Source: Gordius sp. MW1
Lineage: Eukaryota; Nematomorpha; Gordioida; Gordea; Gordiidae
NCBI GenBank assembly: GCA_964036665.1
Contig: OZ038527.1
Location: 21,981,901-22,045,900, forward strand
DNA: 64,000 bases
Direction of reading: 5' to 3'
Numbering within the stretch: position 1 is the first letter of the stretch; every line of letters begins with the position of its first letter. The translations under genes and the position numbers were made by a program. Under the pieces are notes generated by a model. It ran no database searches and had not been told where the DNA came from. It was given only the letters and a program-made list of their open reading frames with translations. Shown here piece after piece: positions 1-11,415 of this stretch.

Positions 1-2930
1 ATAGGAACTGGTAAATATAAGATGGAACCGTCATAATGACTAATGATGCTATTTAGCGCATCCTTTAAGACCTGCGTTACAAGGAGTAAACAGACTTAAT
101 CCCTTTTAAGATAGACAGACTATTGAGATCTTATGACATAAACTACTTCCCAGTATTGAAGAAAAATTAATTTGATAATATGTAGGGTTTTGGGCCTTAC
201 AGATTAATTAAAAAACACTTAAATGTAATTGCTAATTTTACAAGAGTTATATACATTATGATCTTTCTTACACTTCTAAGATAGAATATTGAGATCTAAT
301 GACATAAAATACTTCCCAGTATTGAAGAAAAATATATTTGATAAAAGGTCGGGTTTTGGGCCTTACAGATTAATTAAAATAACACTTAAAGGTAATTGCT
401 AATTTTACAAGAGTTATATACATTATGATCTTTCTTACACTTTTAAGATAGTCTATTGAGATCTATGACATAAAATACTTCCCAGTGCTCAAGAAAAATT
501 AATCTGATGGAATGTCGGGTTTTGGGCCCTACATACTAATTAAAAAACACTTAAATGTAATTGCTAATTTCGAATGACTTATATACATTATCATCTTTCC
601 TAAACTTTTAAGATAGACTTTTGAGATCTAATGACATAAACTACTTCCCAGTATTGAAGAAAAATTAATTTGATAATATGTAGGGTTTTGGGCCTTACAG
701 GTTAATTAATAAACACTTATATGTAATTGCTAATTTAAAATGAATAATATATATTATAATCTTTCTTAAACTTTTAAGATAGAATATTGAGATCTAATGA
801 CATAAAATATTTCCCAGTATTGAAGAAAAATAAATTTGATAGAATGTCGGGTATTGGGCCTTACATATTAATTAAAACACTTAAATGTAATTGCTAATCT
901 TAAATGAATTATATACATTATGACATTTCTTACACTTTTAAAATTGACTATTGAGATCTAATGACATAAACTACTTTCCAGTATTGAAGAAAAATTAATT
1001 TGATGATATGTAGGGTTTTGGGCCTTACAGATTAATTAAAAAACACTTAAATGTAATTTCTAATTTAAAATGAATAATATATATTATAATCTTTCTTACA
1101 CTTTTAAAATTGCCTATTGAGATTAAATGACATAAAATACTTCCCAGTTTTCAAGAAAAATTAATATGATAGAATGTCGGGTTTTCGGCCTTACAGATTA
1201 ATTAAAAAACACTTAAATGTAATTGCTAATTTAAAATGAATTATATACATTATGATCTTTCTTACACTTTTAAGATAGAATATTGAGATCTAATGACATA
1301 AAATACTTCCCAGTATTGAAGAAAAATATATTTGATAAAAGGTCGGGTTTTGGGCCTTACAGATTAATTAAAAAACACTTAAATGTAATTGCTAATTTAA
1401 AATATATTATATACATTATCATCTTTCTTACACTTTTAATAAAGACTATTAAGATCTAATGACATAACATAAAATACTTCTCGGTGCTCAAGAAAAATTA
1501 ATCTGATAGGATTTCGGGTTTTGGGCCTTACAAATTAATTAAAAAACACTTAAATGTAATTGCTAATTTAAAATATATTATATACATTATCATCTTTCTT
1601 ACACTTTTAATAAAGACTATTAAGATCTAATGACATAAAATACTTCCCGGTGCTCAAGAAAAATTAATCTGATAGAATGTCGGGTTTTGGGCCTTACAGA
1701 TTAATTAAAAACACTTAAATATAATTGTCAATTTAAAATGAATTAATTACATTATAATCTTTCTTACACTTTTAAAATATCCTATTGAAATCTAATGACA
1801 TAAAATACTTCCCAGTGTTCAAGAAAAAATAATATGATAGAATGTCGGGTTTTGGGCCTTACAGATTAATTAAAAAACACTTAAATGTAATTACTAATTT
1901 AAAATATATTATATACATTATCATCTTTCTTACACTTTTAATAAAGACATTTAAGATCTAATGACATAAAATACTTCCCGGTGCTCAAGAAAAATTAATC
2001 TGATAGAATGTCGGGTTTTGGGCCTTACAGATTAATTAAAAAACACTTAATGTAATTGCTAATTTAAAAAATATTATATACATTATCATCTTTCTTACAC
2101 TTTTAATAAAGACATTTAAGATCTAATGACATAAAATACTTTTCGGTGCTCAAGAAAAATTAATCTGATAGAATGTCGGGTTTTGGGCCATACAGATTAA
2201 TTAAAAAACACTTAAATGTAATTGCTAATTTAAAATATATTATATACATTATCATCTTTCTTACACTTTTAATAAAGACTATTAAGATCTAATGACATAA
2301 AATACTTCCGAGTGTTCAAGAAAAAATAATATGATAGAATGTCGGGTTTTGGGCCTTACAGATTAATTAAAAACACTTAAATATAATTGCTAATTTAAAA
2401 TGAATTAAATACATTATAATCTTTCTTACACTTTTAAAATATCCTATTGAGATTAATGACATAAAATACTTCCCGGTGCTCAAGAAAAATTAATCTGATA
2501 GAATGTCGGGTTTTGGGCCTTACAGATTAATTAAAAAAACACTAAATGTAATTGCTAATTTAGAATGAATTATATACATTATCATCTTTATTAAACTTTT
2601 AAGATATACTATTAAGATCCAATGGCATAAAATACTTCCCAGTAAAAATTAATCTGATAGAATGTCGGGTTTTGGGCCCTACATACTAATTAAAAAACAC
2701 ATAAATTTAATTGCTAGTTTAAAATAAATTATATATATTATAATCTTTCTTACACTTTTAAGATAGAAGATAGACTATTGAGATATGACATGAAATACTT
2801 TCCAGTATTGAATAAAAATTAATTTGATAATAGGTTGGGTTTTGGGCCTTACAGATTAAATAAAAAACGCTTAAATGTAATTGCTAATTTAAAATGAATT
2901 ATATACATTATAATCTTTCTTTCACTCTTA
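1..2930. repeat. Satellite array, about 165-bp monomers
   Basis: About 17 head-to-tail monomers are visible. Each carries the marker gggttttgggcc (near 187, 353, 521, 684, 848, 1015, 1178, 1345 and so on to 2833), with an average spacing of about 165 bp. Two monomer flavours occur: one with cagtattgaagaaaaat and one with cggtgctcaagaaaaat. The second dominates from about 1450 to 2500. The array begins before the window. At the right it stops at the Harbinger insertion, and a short continuation resumes at 11933-11959 beyond that element. No ORF or RNA gene is seen in it. Confidence 0.95.
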
Positions 2931-3002
2931 GGGCTTGTCTTAATATCGGATTCAGATTCGAAACGCGCGATTTTTTTTTGTCCATATATCAGATTCAAGC
3001 TG

Positions 3003-3738
3003 ATGGTTCAAACACGAATGTTATTATTAATTTTACTCCGCCGTTTATTAAAAACAAGTAATAGAAAGAAAACAAGCATAATTTATCAACGACGTGATAT
3101 TTTTGGGGAATATAATCACATTTTGGATGATATTGGTAAGAATGAGCAAAATTTTTTTGAATACACCAGAATGTATCCTTCAACATTCTATTACTTATTA
3201 AGTCAAATCATTAAAGATATACAGCATCATAAATCCAGTTATTGCCATACCTCCAGCAGAAAGACTTATGTTAACCTTAAGGTAAAATAAATTTTAAATT
3301 AAATTATAACAAATTTAGATATTTAATCAAAGGTGAAAATTTCAGACAAATAGCCTATAGTTTCAGAATTTCAAGAAGTGCAATAACTTACATCATTGAA
3401 GAAGTTTTAGATGCAATAATAAAGTTAAGATCAACTCACATTCCTGTAAAAGATTATCAAGAGCTAGAAACTGTGTAGAATGTTCCTTTGGCATACTAAC
3501 TGCCAAATTTGACATATTTAATAAACCCATTAGGACCAGACCTCAAAAAGCTGAGAAGATTGTATTAGCAGCATGCATCCTACACAACATACTTATTGAT
3601 AAGGAACTGATAGGTTACACTCCTTTACAAGAGGCAATATCACTTTCAAACACTAACTTATTGAATATACCAAGCCATGAAATAAGAAATTTATATTCAC
3701 ATTATTTTAATTTTCTTAATGTTTTGCCTTGGATATAA
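3003..3738 (+). pseudogene. Harbinger transposase, internally deleted
   Basis: Three pieces of a Harbinger (DDE_Tnp_4-type) transposase are readable. 3003-3290 holds the N-terminal part. About 3318-3475 encodes a helix-turn-helix-like stretch (FRQIAYSFRISRSAITYII). About 3460-3738 encodes the conserved tail around ECSFGILTAKF and ACILHNIL, ending at TAA 3736-3738. The middle catalytic block, where the acidic triad should lie, is missing: KDYQ runs straight into a sequence resembling the late RNCVECSFGIL motif. Frame breaks separate the pieces. It cannot be an active transposase. Family identity is from motif recognition. Confidence 0.8.
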
Positions 3739-4054
3739 TGATTGTTATTTTTATGATTTGAATAAAATTTATGTTGTCTAGTTTTAATTGATAAAATATA
3801 CAAACATAAACAATGTTGTTTTTATAGCAAAAGACAATTTTCATGCATTACATTAAGAGATTGTAAATCTGGCAAAATAGATCTAATAAACTATTAAAAG
3901 ACTAATTATAATATTTAATGAAAAATTATTTGCACTGTGAAACTATTTTACACTTTCAAAATATATTAAAATATTATAAAATTTTCAAAAATTCTATCCT
4001 GGACTTATTGTTAAACATATCGTACACAATTTTATTAACCATAAATATATATAA

Positions 4055-4310
4055 TTACATTGTAAGAGGTACATTGTTTTTAAAGCAAAACACAATTTTC
4101 ATGATTAATTCCTTACATTGGTGTTTTGCCATAATATCTAGAGATTGCAAATCTGGCAAAACAGATTTTAAAAATAATAAATCTAGATCATCTTCTTTGG
4201 AGCCTTTGGCCTCTTCTATATCAATGAGTCTGTTAAGTTGATCCACAAACAGGGTTCTTCTTTTACTAGGTCTATTTTCTTTATCCACCTCATCTAAGGT
4301 GCTTGTAGTT
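4055..4310 (-). pseudogene. C-terminal part of Harbinger MADF/BESS protein
   Basis: The minus-strand reading frame contains an acidic stretch followed by LLFLKSVLPDLQSL, which looks like a BESS protein-interaction motif, and stops at 4055-4057. BESS motifs commonly end MADF proteins, and Harbinger elements use a MADF or Myb-like partner for DNA binding and nuclear import. The frame continues upstream into the LTR only by chance. Its true upstream half lies at 11416-11748, beyond the inserted retrotransposon. Confidence 0.75.
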
Positions 4311-4597
4311 TGTGGCGTTTTAGACATTGGCGAGATAAAGTAGCGAACGGACATTCACTTGACTTTTACTTGTCGATTAAAAATCATCCATCCATGAACA
4401 ATTCCTTCCGTCATCAATATAAAATTCATCTTATCGCTCAAATAACATTCATCGCTAATATCTCAAATAACATTCATCGCTAATATCTCAAATAACATTC
4501 ATCGCTAATATCAATATTTGTTTATTAATATTTCATTTGCATTATTATCGCGCGTGTGAAAATACAGAAAATAAACAACTACCTAACAATCATTACA
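4311..4597 (+). repeat. 5' LTR of the Ty3-type element
   Basis: 287 bp, TG...CA ends. It holds three tandem 25-bp units around caaataacattcatcgcta (about 4438-4515). Aligned by eye it matches the 3' LTR without a difference. Confidence 0.95.
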
Positions 4598-4616
4598 TTG
4601 GTGACCTGAGACGTGA
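4598..4616 (+). other. Probable tRNA primer-binding site
   Basis: TGGTGACCTGAGACGTGA directly follows the 5' LTR, and it starts with TGG, as expected for pairing with a tRNA 3' CCA end. The gag ATG at 4613 overlaps its end. Which tRNA primes was not determined. Confidence 0.65.
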
Positions 4617-4996
4617 TGGAAACAAACTCAACAATTCCAGACTCTAATGAACCAAGAGAAAGCGCAGTTCATGTGAGAATTCCTGAATTCCATTCTAAAA
4701 ATATTCGCATATGGTTGTCACAGGTAGAAGCCGTGTTTCACACACGCAACATATCCTCGCAGAAGACTAAGTATTCCTACCTAGTCGAATCACTACCCCC
4801 AGAAGTCGCGGAAGAGGTGGCAGACCTCATATTCACGGTTCCTGAAATTACCCCTTACGACAAACTGAAGGAAGCAATCGTAAAAAGACTAGGAGACAGT
4901 GATGAAAAAAGGATAAGGAATTTATTCTCTTCGATATTCCTAGGAGACCGCACCCCATCCCAATTGGTAAGATACTTAAAATCTCGTTTAGGTAAT
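4613..4996 (+). pseudogene. gag: gag, 5' part (interrupted)
   Basis: The ATG at 4613 opens a frame of about 128 codons with a capsid-like helical region (HSKNIRIWLSQVEAVF, FSSIFLGDRTPSQLVRYLKS). This pattern is typical of Gag proteins of arthropod Ty3 elements. The frame runs into the inverted pol insert after RLGN and stops at once. The downstream part of Gag resumes at 7678. The start is chosen because it lies just behind the primer-binding site. Confidence 0.8.
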
Positions 4997-7595
4997 ACGT
5001 AATCCTAATAATATCAATGGTAAAATTTCGTTCCACTTTGTCTCCCCGGCGGCTTTTAACGACTCTTTAAGTTGTCTATGGAATCGTTCGACGAGTCCGT
5101 TTGCGGCGGGATGGTAGGCGGTTGTTTTAATATGTGTGCAACCTAAGAGATTGGAGAGTTCTCGGAAGAGAGATGATTGGAACTGTGATCCTCTATCGGT
5201 GGTAATGGTATGAGGCACACCGAAGTTCGCAATTCAGTGTTCTATCAGCTTTTTTGCGATAACCTCCGTGGATGTATCATTCAAAGGAATAGCCATGGGC
5301 CATCTGGTGAATCGGTCCACTGCTGTTAACATATGCGTATATCCGTTTGATGGTGGTAGTGGCCCTACCAAGTCTATGTGGATGTGGGCAAAACGGGCGT
5401 CGGGTTTAGCGAATGTTCCGGGTACTGTAACGGTGTGTCGAAATACCTTGCATCGTTGGCACCTTTCACAAGTTCTTGCCCATCTCACAACGTCTTTGTT
5501 TATTGACGGCCAGACTACCCGATTTGTAATTAGTTTCACAGTGGCGCGTATACCTGGGTGTGATATAGTGTGGAAATGGTCGAAAACTATTTTTCTGAGT
5601 GTTTCTGGAATTACCGGTCGTGGTTTGGCGGTTGAGAGATCGCAAAGGATTTTTCGCTCTGATCCTGGAATTGGTACTAACTGCAATTTCAAAGATGATG
5701 AATCCTTTAAGTTTCTCAGGGTTTCGTCATTTATTTGTTGTCTACTAATCTCTTCTAGATCGGGCATTTCTGGTAACCTGATAGAATCTACCTCCGTCCG
5801 AGAGAGCGCGTCTGCAACTGTATTACTTTCACCTTTGATGTACCGAATATCAGTTGTAAATTGCGATATTAGGTCCAATTGTCTCGTTTCTCTAGGTGAA
5901 TACTGGTCAGGTTTGGCGTTAAAGGCGTAAATTAGTGGTTTGTGGTCCGTATACACGGAGAAACTTCGACCTTCTAAAAAGTGGCGAAAGTGCTTAATAG
6001 CTAAATAAATTGCAAGAAGCTCCCGGCCGAAAGTGCTATATCGCGTTTGCGTTGGTTGCAGCTTGACCGAATAAAATGATATTGGTTTTACCTGGTCCGA
6101 AATTACCTGCTCCAATACTGCTCCGACTGCTGTGTCCGATGCGTCTGTAGTCAACCTTATTTCTGTTCGTGGATCTGTATCTAAGAAACTAAGTGCGGTA
6201 AAATCTGCTAAAGCTGATTTTGCTTTTTCGAACGCTTTTATCTGGTCGTCGTTGAAAGTTAGAGATTTTTTTGGTTTCTTTAACACGTCCGTTAAAGGTT
6301 GAAGGGTACGGGAAATTCCGGGTAGGAATCTACGATAAAAATTTATCATCCCCAAGAATCTGCGAAGCTTCTTTGTGGAGTCCGGTAGTGGAAATTCGCG
6401 GATAGCGTCGACCTTATCCATTAGTGGAGTGATGCCAGTTTTTGATATATGATGTCCCAGAAACTCGAGTTCGTGAGTTCCAAACTTGCATTTTAAAGGA
6501 CTTATTCGGAGGTCAAAGTCCTGTAGTCGTTGTAAAACGGTCCTTAAGTGATTTTCGTGTTCTTTTTCCGAGGTGCTAGCTATAAGTATATCGTCGATAT
6601 AAGCGTAGGCATAGTCGAGCCCTCTTAACACTTCATCTATGAACCGTTGAAATGTCTGAGCCGCGTTTCTTAGACCAAAGGGCATTCTAGTGAATTCGTA
6701 TAAACCAAATGGCGTTGTCACGGCTGTTTTGCTGATGTCACCTGCTGCAATTGGAATGTTGTGATATGCTCTTACCAGGTCGAGCTTGGAAAATATTGTT
6801 TTGTTGTGGAGGTTGGCGGAAAAATCATGTATGTAGGGAATGGGATACCGATCAGGCAATGTGACTTTGTTCAGCCCGCGATAGTCCCCACACGGTCTCC
6901 AGTCGCCTGACTTTTTGGCAGCCAGATGTAATGGGGATGCCCAATTACTTTTTGACTCTCTGATGATCCCAAGTTCCAGCATATATTCGAACTCTTTCTT
7001 GGCTGAACTTAATTTATCGGGCGCCAATCGTCTGGGGCGTGAGTGCTGTGCTGGGCCTTTTGTCAGAATGTGGTGGAGCACATCATGGGGTGGAATCTGT
7101 CGGTTGAAGTTTAGAGGGGATATGAGTGATGGAAATTCGTGCAGAATTGCATCGAATTTTGTGCTGTGATTGCTGAGTGCTACACGGATGCCGAACGTCT
7201 GGTGTGGTGAGGATGTTCCTCTCGACGATAATTGTGTGGTGCTGTCTATAAGTCGTTTATTGTTGATGTCCACAACTAACTTATAGTGGTGCAGTAAGTC
7301 AGCTCCAATTATAGGGGTGTGTACGTTTGCGACTAAAAATACCCATTTGAATTCCCGTCGCAAACCAAGGTCTAAACCCAATACGACTTGTCCGTATGTG
7401 TGTATGCTGGTTTGGTTAGCCGCTTGTAGAGTTGGGCCATGCGGGATCAATGGATGTTTGGGAGGGGGTGGGATTACGCTAACTTCAGCGCCTGTGTCGA
7501 CGAGATATTTTCGTTGGGTGGACCGGTCGAATAAATAGAATAGGCGGCTGAAAGTACGGCCGTTTCCCATTGTCGCCCATATGGGACGGCCCGTC

Positions 7596-7597
<2 letters not shown>
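4997..7597 (-). pseudogene. Inverted 2601-bp copy of the element's own pol
   Basis: This segment is the reverse complement of 7953-10553, with equal arm lengths and no indels seen. On the minus strand it encodes the protease, reverse transcriptase (YIDD box), RNase H and most of integrase. I see at least four single-base differences from the direct arm. One changes a Trp codon to TGA (5234-5236), another His to Tyr, another Ala to Asp, and one is silent. It lacks LTRs and a C-terminal integrase tail. It has no start context of its own and is unlikely to be expressed. Confidence 0.95.

Positions 7598-7650
<53 letters not shown>
7598..7650. repeat. 53-nt poly-T tract at the inversion junction
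   Basis: An uninterrupted run of 53 T separates the inverted pol copy from a 25-bp repeat (7651-7675). That repeat is the inverted match of 4997-5021 and the direct match of 10529-10553. Seen on the minus strand it is a poly-A that replaces the A7 run preceding pol in the normal element (7946-7952). Confidence 0.9.
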
Positions 7651-7653
<3 letters not shown>

Positions 7654-7677
7654 ATTGATATTATTAGGATTACGTTC

Positions 7678-7956
7678 ACTCCAAATAACCCTACTCCCAA
7701 TATTCCTATTCCCAATACTCAAACAAACGAAATGCAGGAACTGATCAAAGCTGTGTCACAATTAGAACTCAGAGTAAATCAATTAACAGGCAATCCCAAC
7801 GACAGTAGGACGACATGGAGAAGGTCAGGCAGATCTAGGTCATCATCCAGACAACGCCCAACTGACACATGTTGGTACCATTATAAATTTGGAAAGGAAG
7901 CCAGGAAGTGCATGCAGCCATGCAATTTTAACACCAACTCCCAACAAAAAAACTGA
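7678..7956 (+). pseudogene. gag: gag, 3' part with zinc-knuckle-like region
   Basis: The frame continues Gag after the insert: an NNPTPN-type linker, a basic Arg/Ser-rich stretch, then CWYHYKFGKEARKCMQPC. This is the Cys/His pattern seen near the gag end in many arthropod Ty3 elements. It stops at TGA 7954-7956. The last sense codons form a slippery site leading into pol. Confidence 0.75.
7947..7953 (+). promoter_or_regulatory. Candidate -1 ribosomal frameshift site A AAA AAC
   Basis: In the gag frame the codons AAA (7948-7950) and AAC (7951-7953) follow an A, giving the canonical X XXY YYZ heptamer directly before the gag stop TGA. The pol frame is exactly -1 relative to gag and is open from 7953 on. 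The following 30 bases contain short palindromes (GACGGGCCGTC, CCCATATGGG) that could form a stimulatory hairpin. Frameshifting is inferred, not shown. Confidence 0.7.
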
Positions 7957-10900
7957 CGGGCCGTCCCATATGGGCGACAATGGGAAACGGCCGTACTTTC
8001 AGCCGCCTATTCTATTTATTCGACCGGTCCACCCAACGAAAATATCTCGTCGACACAGGCGCTGAAGTTAGCGTAATCCCACCCCCTCCCAAACATCCAT
8101 TGATCCCGCATGGCCCAACTCTACAAGCGGCTAACCAAACCAGCATACACACATACGGACAAGTCGTATTGGGTTTAGACCTTGGTTTGCGACGGGAATT
8201 CAAATGGGTATTTTTAGTCGCAAACGTACACACCCCTATAATTGGAGCTGACTTACTGCACCACTATAAGTTAGTTGTGGACATCAACAATAAACGACTT
8301 ATAGACAGCACCACACAATTATCGTCGAGAGGAACATCCTCACCACACCAGACGTTCGGCATCCGTGTAGCACTCAGCAATCACAGCACAAAATTCGATG
8401 CAATTCTGCACGAATTTCCATCACTCATATCCCCTCTAAACTTCAACCGACAGATTCCACCCCATGATGTGCTCCACCACATTCTGACAAAAGGCCCAGC
8501 ACAGCACTCACGCCCCAGACGATTGGCGCCCGATAAATTAAGTTCAGCCAAGAAAGAGTTCGAATATATGCTGGAACTTGGGATCATCAGAGAGTCAAAA
8601 AGTAATTGGGCATCCCCATTACATCTGGCTGCCAAAAAGTCAGGCGACTGGAGACCGTGTGGGGACTATCGCGGGCTGAACAAAGTCACATTGCCTGATC
8701 GGTATCCCATTCCCCACATACATGATTTTTCCGCCAACCTCCACAACAAAACAATATTTTCCAAGCTCGACCTGGTAAGAGCATATCACAACATTCCAAT
8801 TGCAGCAGGTGACATCAGCAAAACAGCCGTGACAACGCCATTTGGTTTATACGAATTCACTAGAATGCCCTTTGGTCTAAGAAACGCGGCTCAGACATTT
8901 CAACGGTTCATAGATGAAGTGTTAAGAGGGCTCGACTATGCCTACGCTTATATCGACGATATACTTATAGCTAGCACCTCGGAAAAAGAACACGAAAATC
9001 ACTTAAGGACCGTTTTACAACGACTACAGGACTTTGACCTCCGAATAAGTCCTTTAAAATGCAAGTTTGGAACTCACGAACTCGAGTTTCTGGGACATCA
9101 TATATCAAAAACTGGCATCACTCCACTAATGGATAAGGTCGACGCTATCCGCGAATTTCCACTACCGGACTCCACAAAGAAGCTTCGCAGATTCTTGGGG
9201 ATGATAAATTTTTATCGTAGATTCCTACCCGGAATTTCCCGTACCCTTCAACCTTTAACGGACGTGTTAAAGAAACCAAAAAAATCTCTAACTTTCAACG
9301 ACGACCAGATAAAAGCGTTCGAAAAAGCAAAATCAGCTTTAGCAGCTTTTACCGCACTTAGTTTCTTAGATACAGATCCACGAACAGAAATAAGGTTGAC
9401 TACAGACGCATCGGACACAGCAGTCGGAGCAGTATTGGAGCAGGTAATTTCGGACCAGGTAAAACCAATATCATTTTATTCGGTCAAGCTGCAACCAACG
9501 CAAACGCGATATAGCACTTTCGGCCGGGAGCTTCTTGCAATTTATTTAGCTATTAAGCACTTTCGCCACTTTTTAGAAGGTCGAAGTTTCTCCGTGTATA
9601 CGGACCACAAACCACTAATTTACGCCTTTAACGCTAAACCTGACCAGTATTCACCTAGAGAAACGAGACAATTGGACCTAATATCGCAATTTACAACTGA
9701 TATTCGGTACATCAAAGGTGAAAGTAATACAGTTGCAGACGCGCTCTCTCGGACGGAGGTAGATTCTATCAGGTTACCAGAAATGCCCGATCTAGAAGAG
9801 ATTAGTAGACAACAAATAAATGACGAAACCCTGAGAAACTTAAAGGATTCATCATCTTTGAAATTGCAGTTAGTACCAATTCCAGGATCAGAGCGAAAAA
9901 TCCTTTGCGATCTCTCAACCGCCAAACCACGACCGGTAATTCCAGAAACACTCAGAAAAATAGTTTTCGACCATTTCCACACTATATCACACCCAGGTAT
10001 ACGCGCCACTGTGAAACTAATTACAAATCGGGTAGTCTGGCCGTCAATAAACAAAGACGTTGTGAGATGGGCAAGAACTTGTGAAAGGTGCCAACGATGC
10101 AAGGTATTTCGACACACCGTTACAGTACCCGGAACATTCGCTAAACCCGACGCCCGTTTTGCCCACATCCACATAGACTTGGTAGGGCCACTACCACCAT
10201 CAAACGGATATACGCATATGTTAACAGCAGTGGACCGATTCACCAGATGGCCCATGGCTATTCCTTTGAATGATACATCCACGGAGGTTATCGCAAAAAA
10301 GCTGATAGAACACTGGATTGCGAACTTCGGTGTGCCACATACCATTACCACCGATAGAGGATCACAGTTCCAATCATCTCTCTTCCGAGAACTCTCCAAT
10401 CTCTTAGGTTGCACACATATTAAAACAACCGCCTACCATCCCGCCGCAAACGGACTCGTCGAACGATTCCATAGACAACTTAAAGAGTCGTTAAAAGCCG
10501 CCGGGGAGACTAAGTGGAACGAAATTTTACCATTGATATTATTAGGATTACGTTCAACTATCAAAGAAGACATAGGAGCAACAACAGCAGAATTGGTGTA
10601 CGGTACGACCTTACGACTACCAGGAGACTACGTCCTAAAAACCGAACCTAACCCATTACAACATCATTTCGTTGACAAGCTCAGGAGGACCATGGCAAAA
10701 ATTCCTTACCCCATACCAAAACACCATGCTACAACAAAAGAACAAGTTAGCAGCTACCTGTTCGAAGCAACCCACGTGTTCGTCAGACACGACGCCGTCA
10801 GTAAGCCACTCTCTCCAACGTATGACGGTCCTTACAAAGTATTGAAACGTGAACCAAAATACTTCGTCATTGAAAAAAATGGTAAAAGAGATTCTGTCTC

Positions 10901-11069
10901 GATAGACAGATTAAAACCCTGCCATCGAAGCAGAGAGGAACCACCCTTTCAGACCGCCGACGAAACGCAAGCTGAGGCACCGACACAAGAAGCAGAAGAA
11001 CCAACCAAAATAACTAGAAAAGGCAGAAAGGTCCATTGGCCGAAAAACCTTCGGGAATACATCACATAG
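7953..11069 (+). CDS. pol: Ty3-type Pol polyprotein (PR-RT-RH-IN)
   Basis: Intact pol of about 1030 aa. It would be reached by -1 frameshift from gag; the first in-frame ATG is at 7980. Numbering from that ATG, the order is: retropepsin with DTGA at about 26-29; reverse transcriptase with the YIDD box near 325; RNase H starting [14 protein letters not shown]; integrase zinc finger (H..H, CERC); the D,D,E core with [17 protein letters not shown] and AANGLVERF; and a GPY-like tail ([20 protein letters not shown]). It makes cDNA from the element RNA and integrates it. The frame is uninterrupted. With gag broken in cis, mobilisation would need Gag from another copy. Confidence 0.95.
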   Translation: MTGRPIWATMGNGRTFSRLFYLFDRSTQRKYLVDTGAEVSVIPPPPKHPLIPHGPTLQAANQTSIHTYGQVVLGLDLGLRREFKWVFLVANVHTPIIGADLLHHYKLVVDINNKRLIDSTTQLSSRGTSSPHQTFGIRVALSNHSTKFDAILHEFPSLISPLNFNRQIPPHDVLHHILTKGPAQHSRPRRLAPDKLSSAKKEFEYMLELGIIRESKSNWASPLHLAAKKSGDWRPCGDYRGLNKVTLPDRYPIPHIHDFSANLHNKTIFSKLDLVRAYHNIPIAAGDISKTAVTTPFGLYEFTRMPFGLRNAAQTFQRFIDEVLRGLDYAYAYIDDILIASTSEKEHENHLRTVLQRLQDFDLRISPLKCKFGTHELEFLGHHISKTGITPLMDKVDAIREFPLPDSTKKLRRFLGMINFYRRFLPGISRTLQPLTDVLKKPKKSLTFNDDQIKAFEKAKSALAAFTALSFLDTDPRTEIRLTTDASDTAVGAVLEQVISDQVKPISFYSVKLQPTQTRYSTFGRELLAIYLAIKHFRHFLEGRSFSVYTDHKPLIYAFNAKPDQYSPRETRQLDLISQFTTDIRYIKGESNTVADALSRTEVDSIRLPEMPDLEEISRQQINDETLRNLKDSSSLKLQLVPIPGSERKILCDLSTAKPRPVIPETLRKIVFDHFHTISHPGIRATVKLITNRVVWPSINKDVVRWARTCERCQRCKVFRHTVTVPGTFAKPDARFAHIHIDLVGPLPPSNGYTHMLTAVDRFTRWPMAIPLNDTSTEVIAKKLIEHWIANFGVPHTITTDRGSQFQSSLFRELSNLLGCTHIKTTAYHPAANGLVERFHRQLKESLKAAGETKWNEILPLILLGLRSTIKEDIGATTAELVYGTTLRLPGDYVLKTEPNPLQHHFVDKLRRTMAKIPYPIPKHHATTKEQVSSYLFEATHVFVRHDAVSKPLSPTYDGPYKVLKREPKYFVIEKNGKRDSVSIDRLKPCHRSREEPPFQTADETQAEAPTQEAEEPTKITRKGRKVHWPKNLREYIT

Positions 11070-11115
11070 TTTTTAGCCAACTCTTATCGACATATTTAAA
11101 ACTTTAAATATATCT

Positions 11116-11128
11116 GGAAGGGGAGTAT
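11116..11128 (+). other. Polypurine tract
   Basis: The purine run GGAAGGGGAGTA lies immediately before the 3' LTR, the normal position for plus-strand priming. Confidence 0.8.
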
Positions 11129-11415
11129 TGTGGCGTTTTAGACATTGGCGAGATAAAGTAGCGAACGGACATTCACTTGACTTTTACTTGTCGATTAAAA
11201 ATCATCCATCCATGAACAATTCCTTCCGTCATCAATATAAAATTCATCTTATCGCTCAAATAACATTCATCGCTAATATCTCAAATAACATTCATCGCTA
11301 ATATCTCAAATAACATTCATCGCTAATATCAATATTTGTTTATTAATATTTCATTTGCATTATTATCGCGCGTGTGAAAATACAGAAAATAAACAACTAC
11401 CTAACAATCATTACA
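11129..11415 (+). repeat. 3' LTR of the Ty3-type element
   Basis: 287 bp, same ends and same internal 25-bp triplication as the 5' LTR. It is followed by the AGTT duplication at 11416-11419. Confidence 0.95.

Larger units (their letters stand above)
4311..11415 (+). mobile_element. Young Ty3-type LTR retrotransposon
   Basis: Direct LTRs of 287 bp (4311-4597 and 11129-11415), starting TGTGGCG and ending ATTACA, flank a primer-binding region, gag, pol and a polypurine tract. The 4-bp duplication AGTT (4307-4310 and 11416-11419) marks the insertion into the Harbinger MADF gene. The LTRs read as identical, so insertion was recent. Pol order is protease, reverse transcriptase, RNase H, integrase, which is the Ty3 (Metaviridae) order. 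No env-like ORF follows. Gag is interrupted by an inverted copy of the element's own pol (4997-7677), so this copy cannot make an intact Gag. Confidence 0.95.

Noticed and set aside
1-2930. CRISPR array
   Set aside because: Repeats are about 165 bp, contiguous and diverged, without unique spacers, in a eukaryotic context. This is satellite DNA.
5268-5930. Plus-strand ORF antisense to the inverted pol (and its twin at 9620-10414 on the minus strand)
   Set aside because: It is the antisense shadow of pol in both arms, with no independent domain signal.
4988-7570. Expressed minus-strand polyprotein gene
   Set aside because: It is an inverted copy of pol without promoter, LTR or start context, and has a Trp-to-stop change at 5234-5236.
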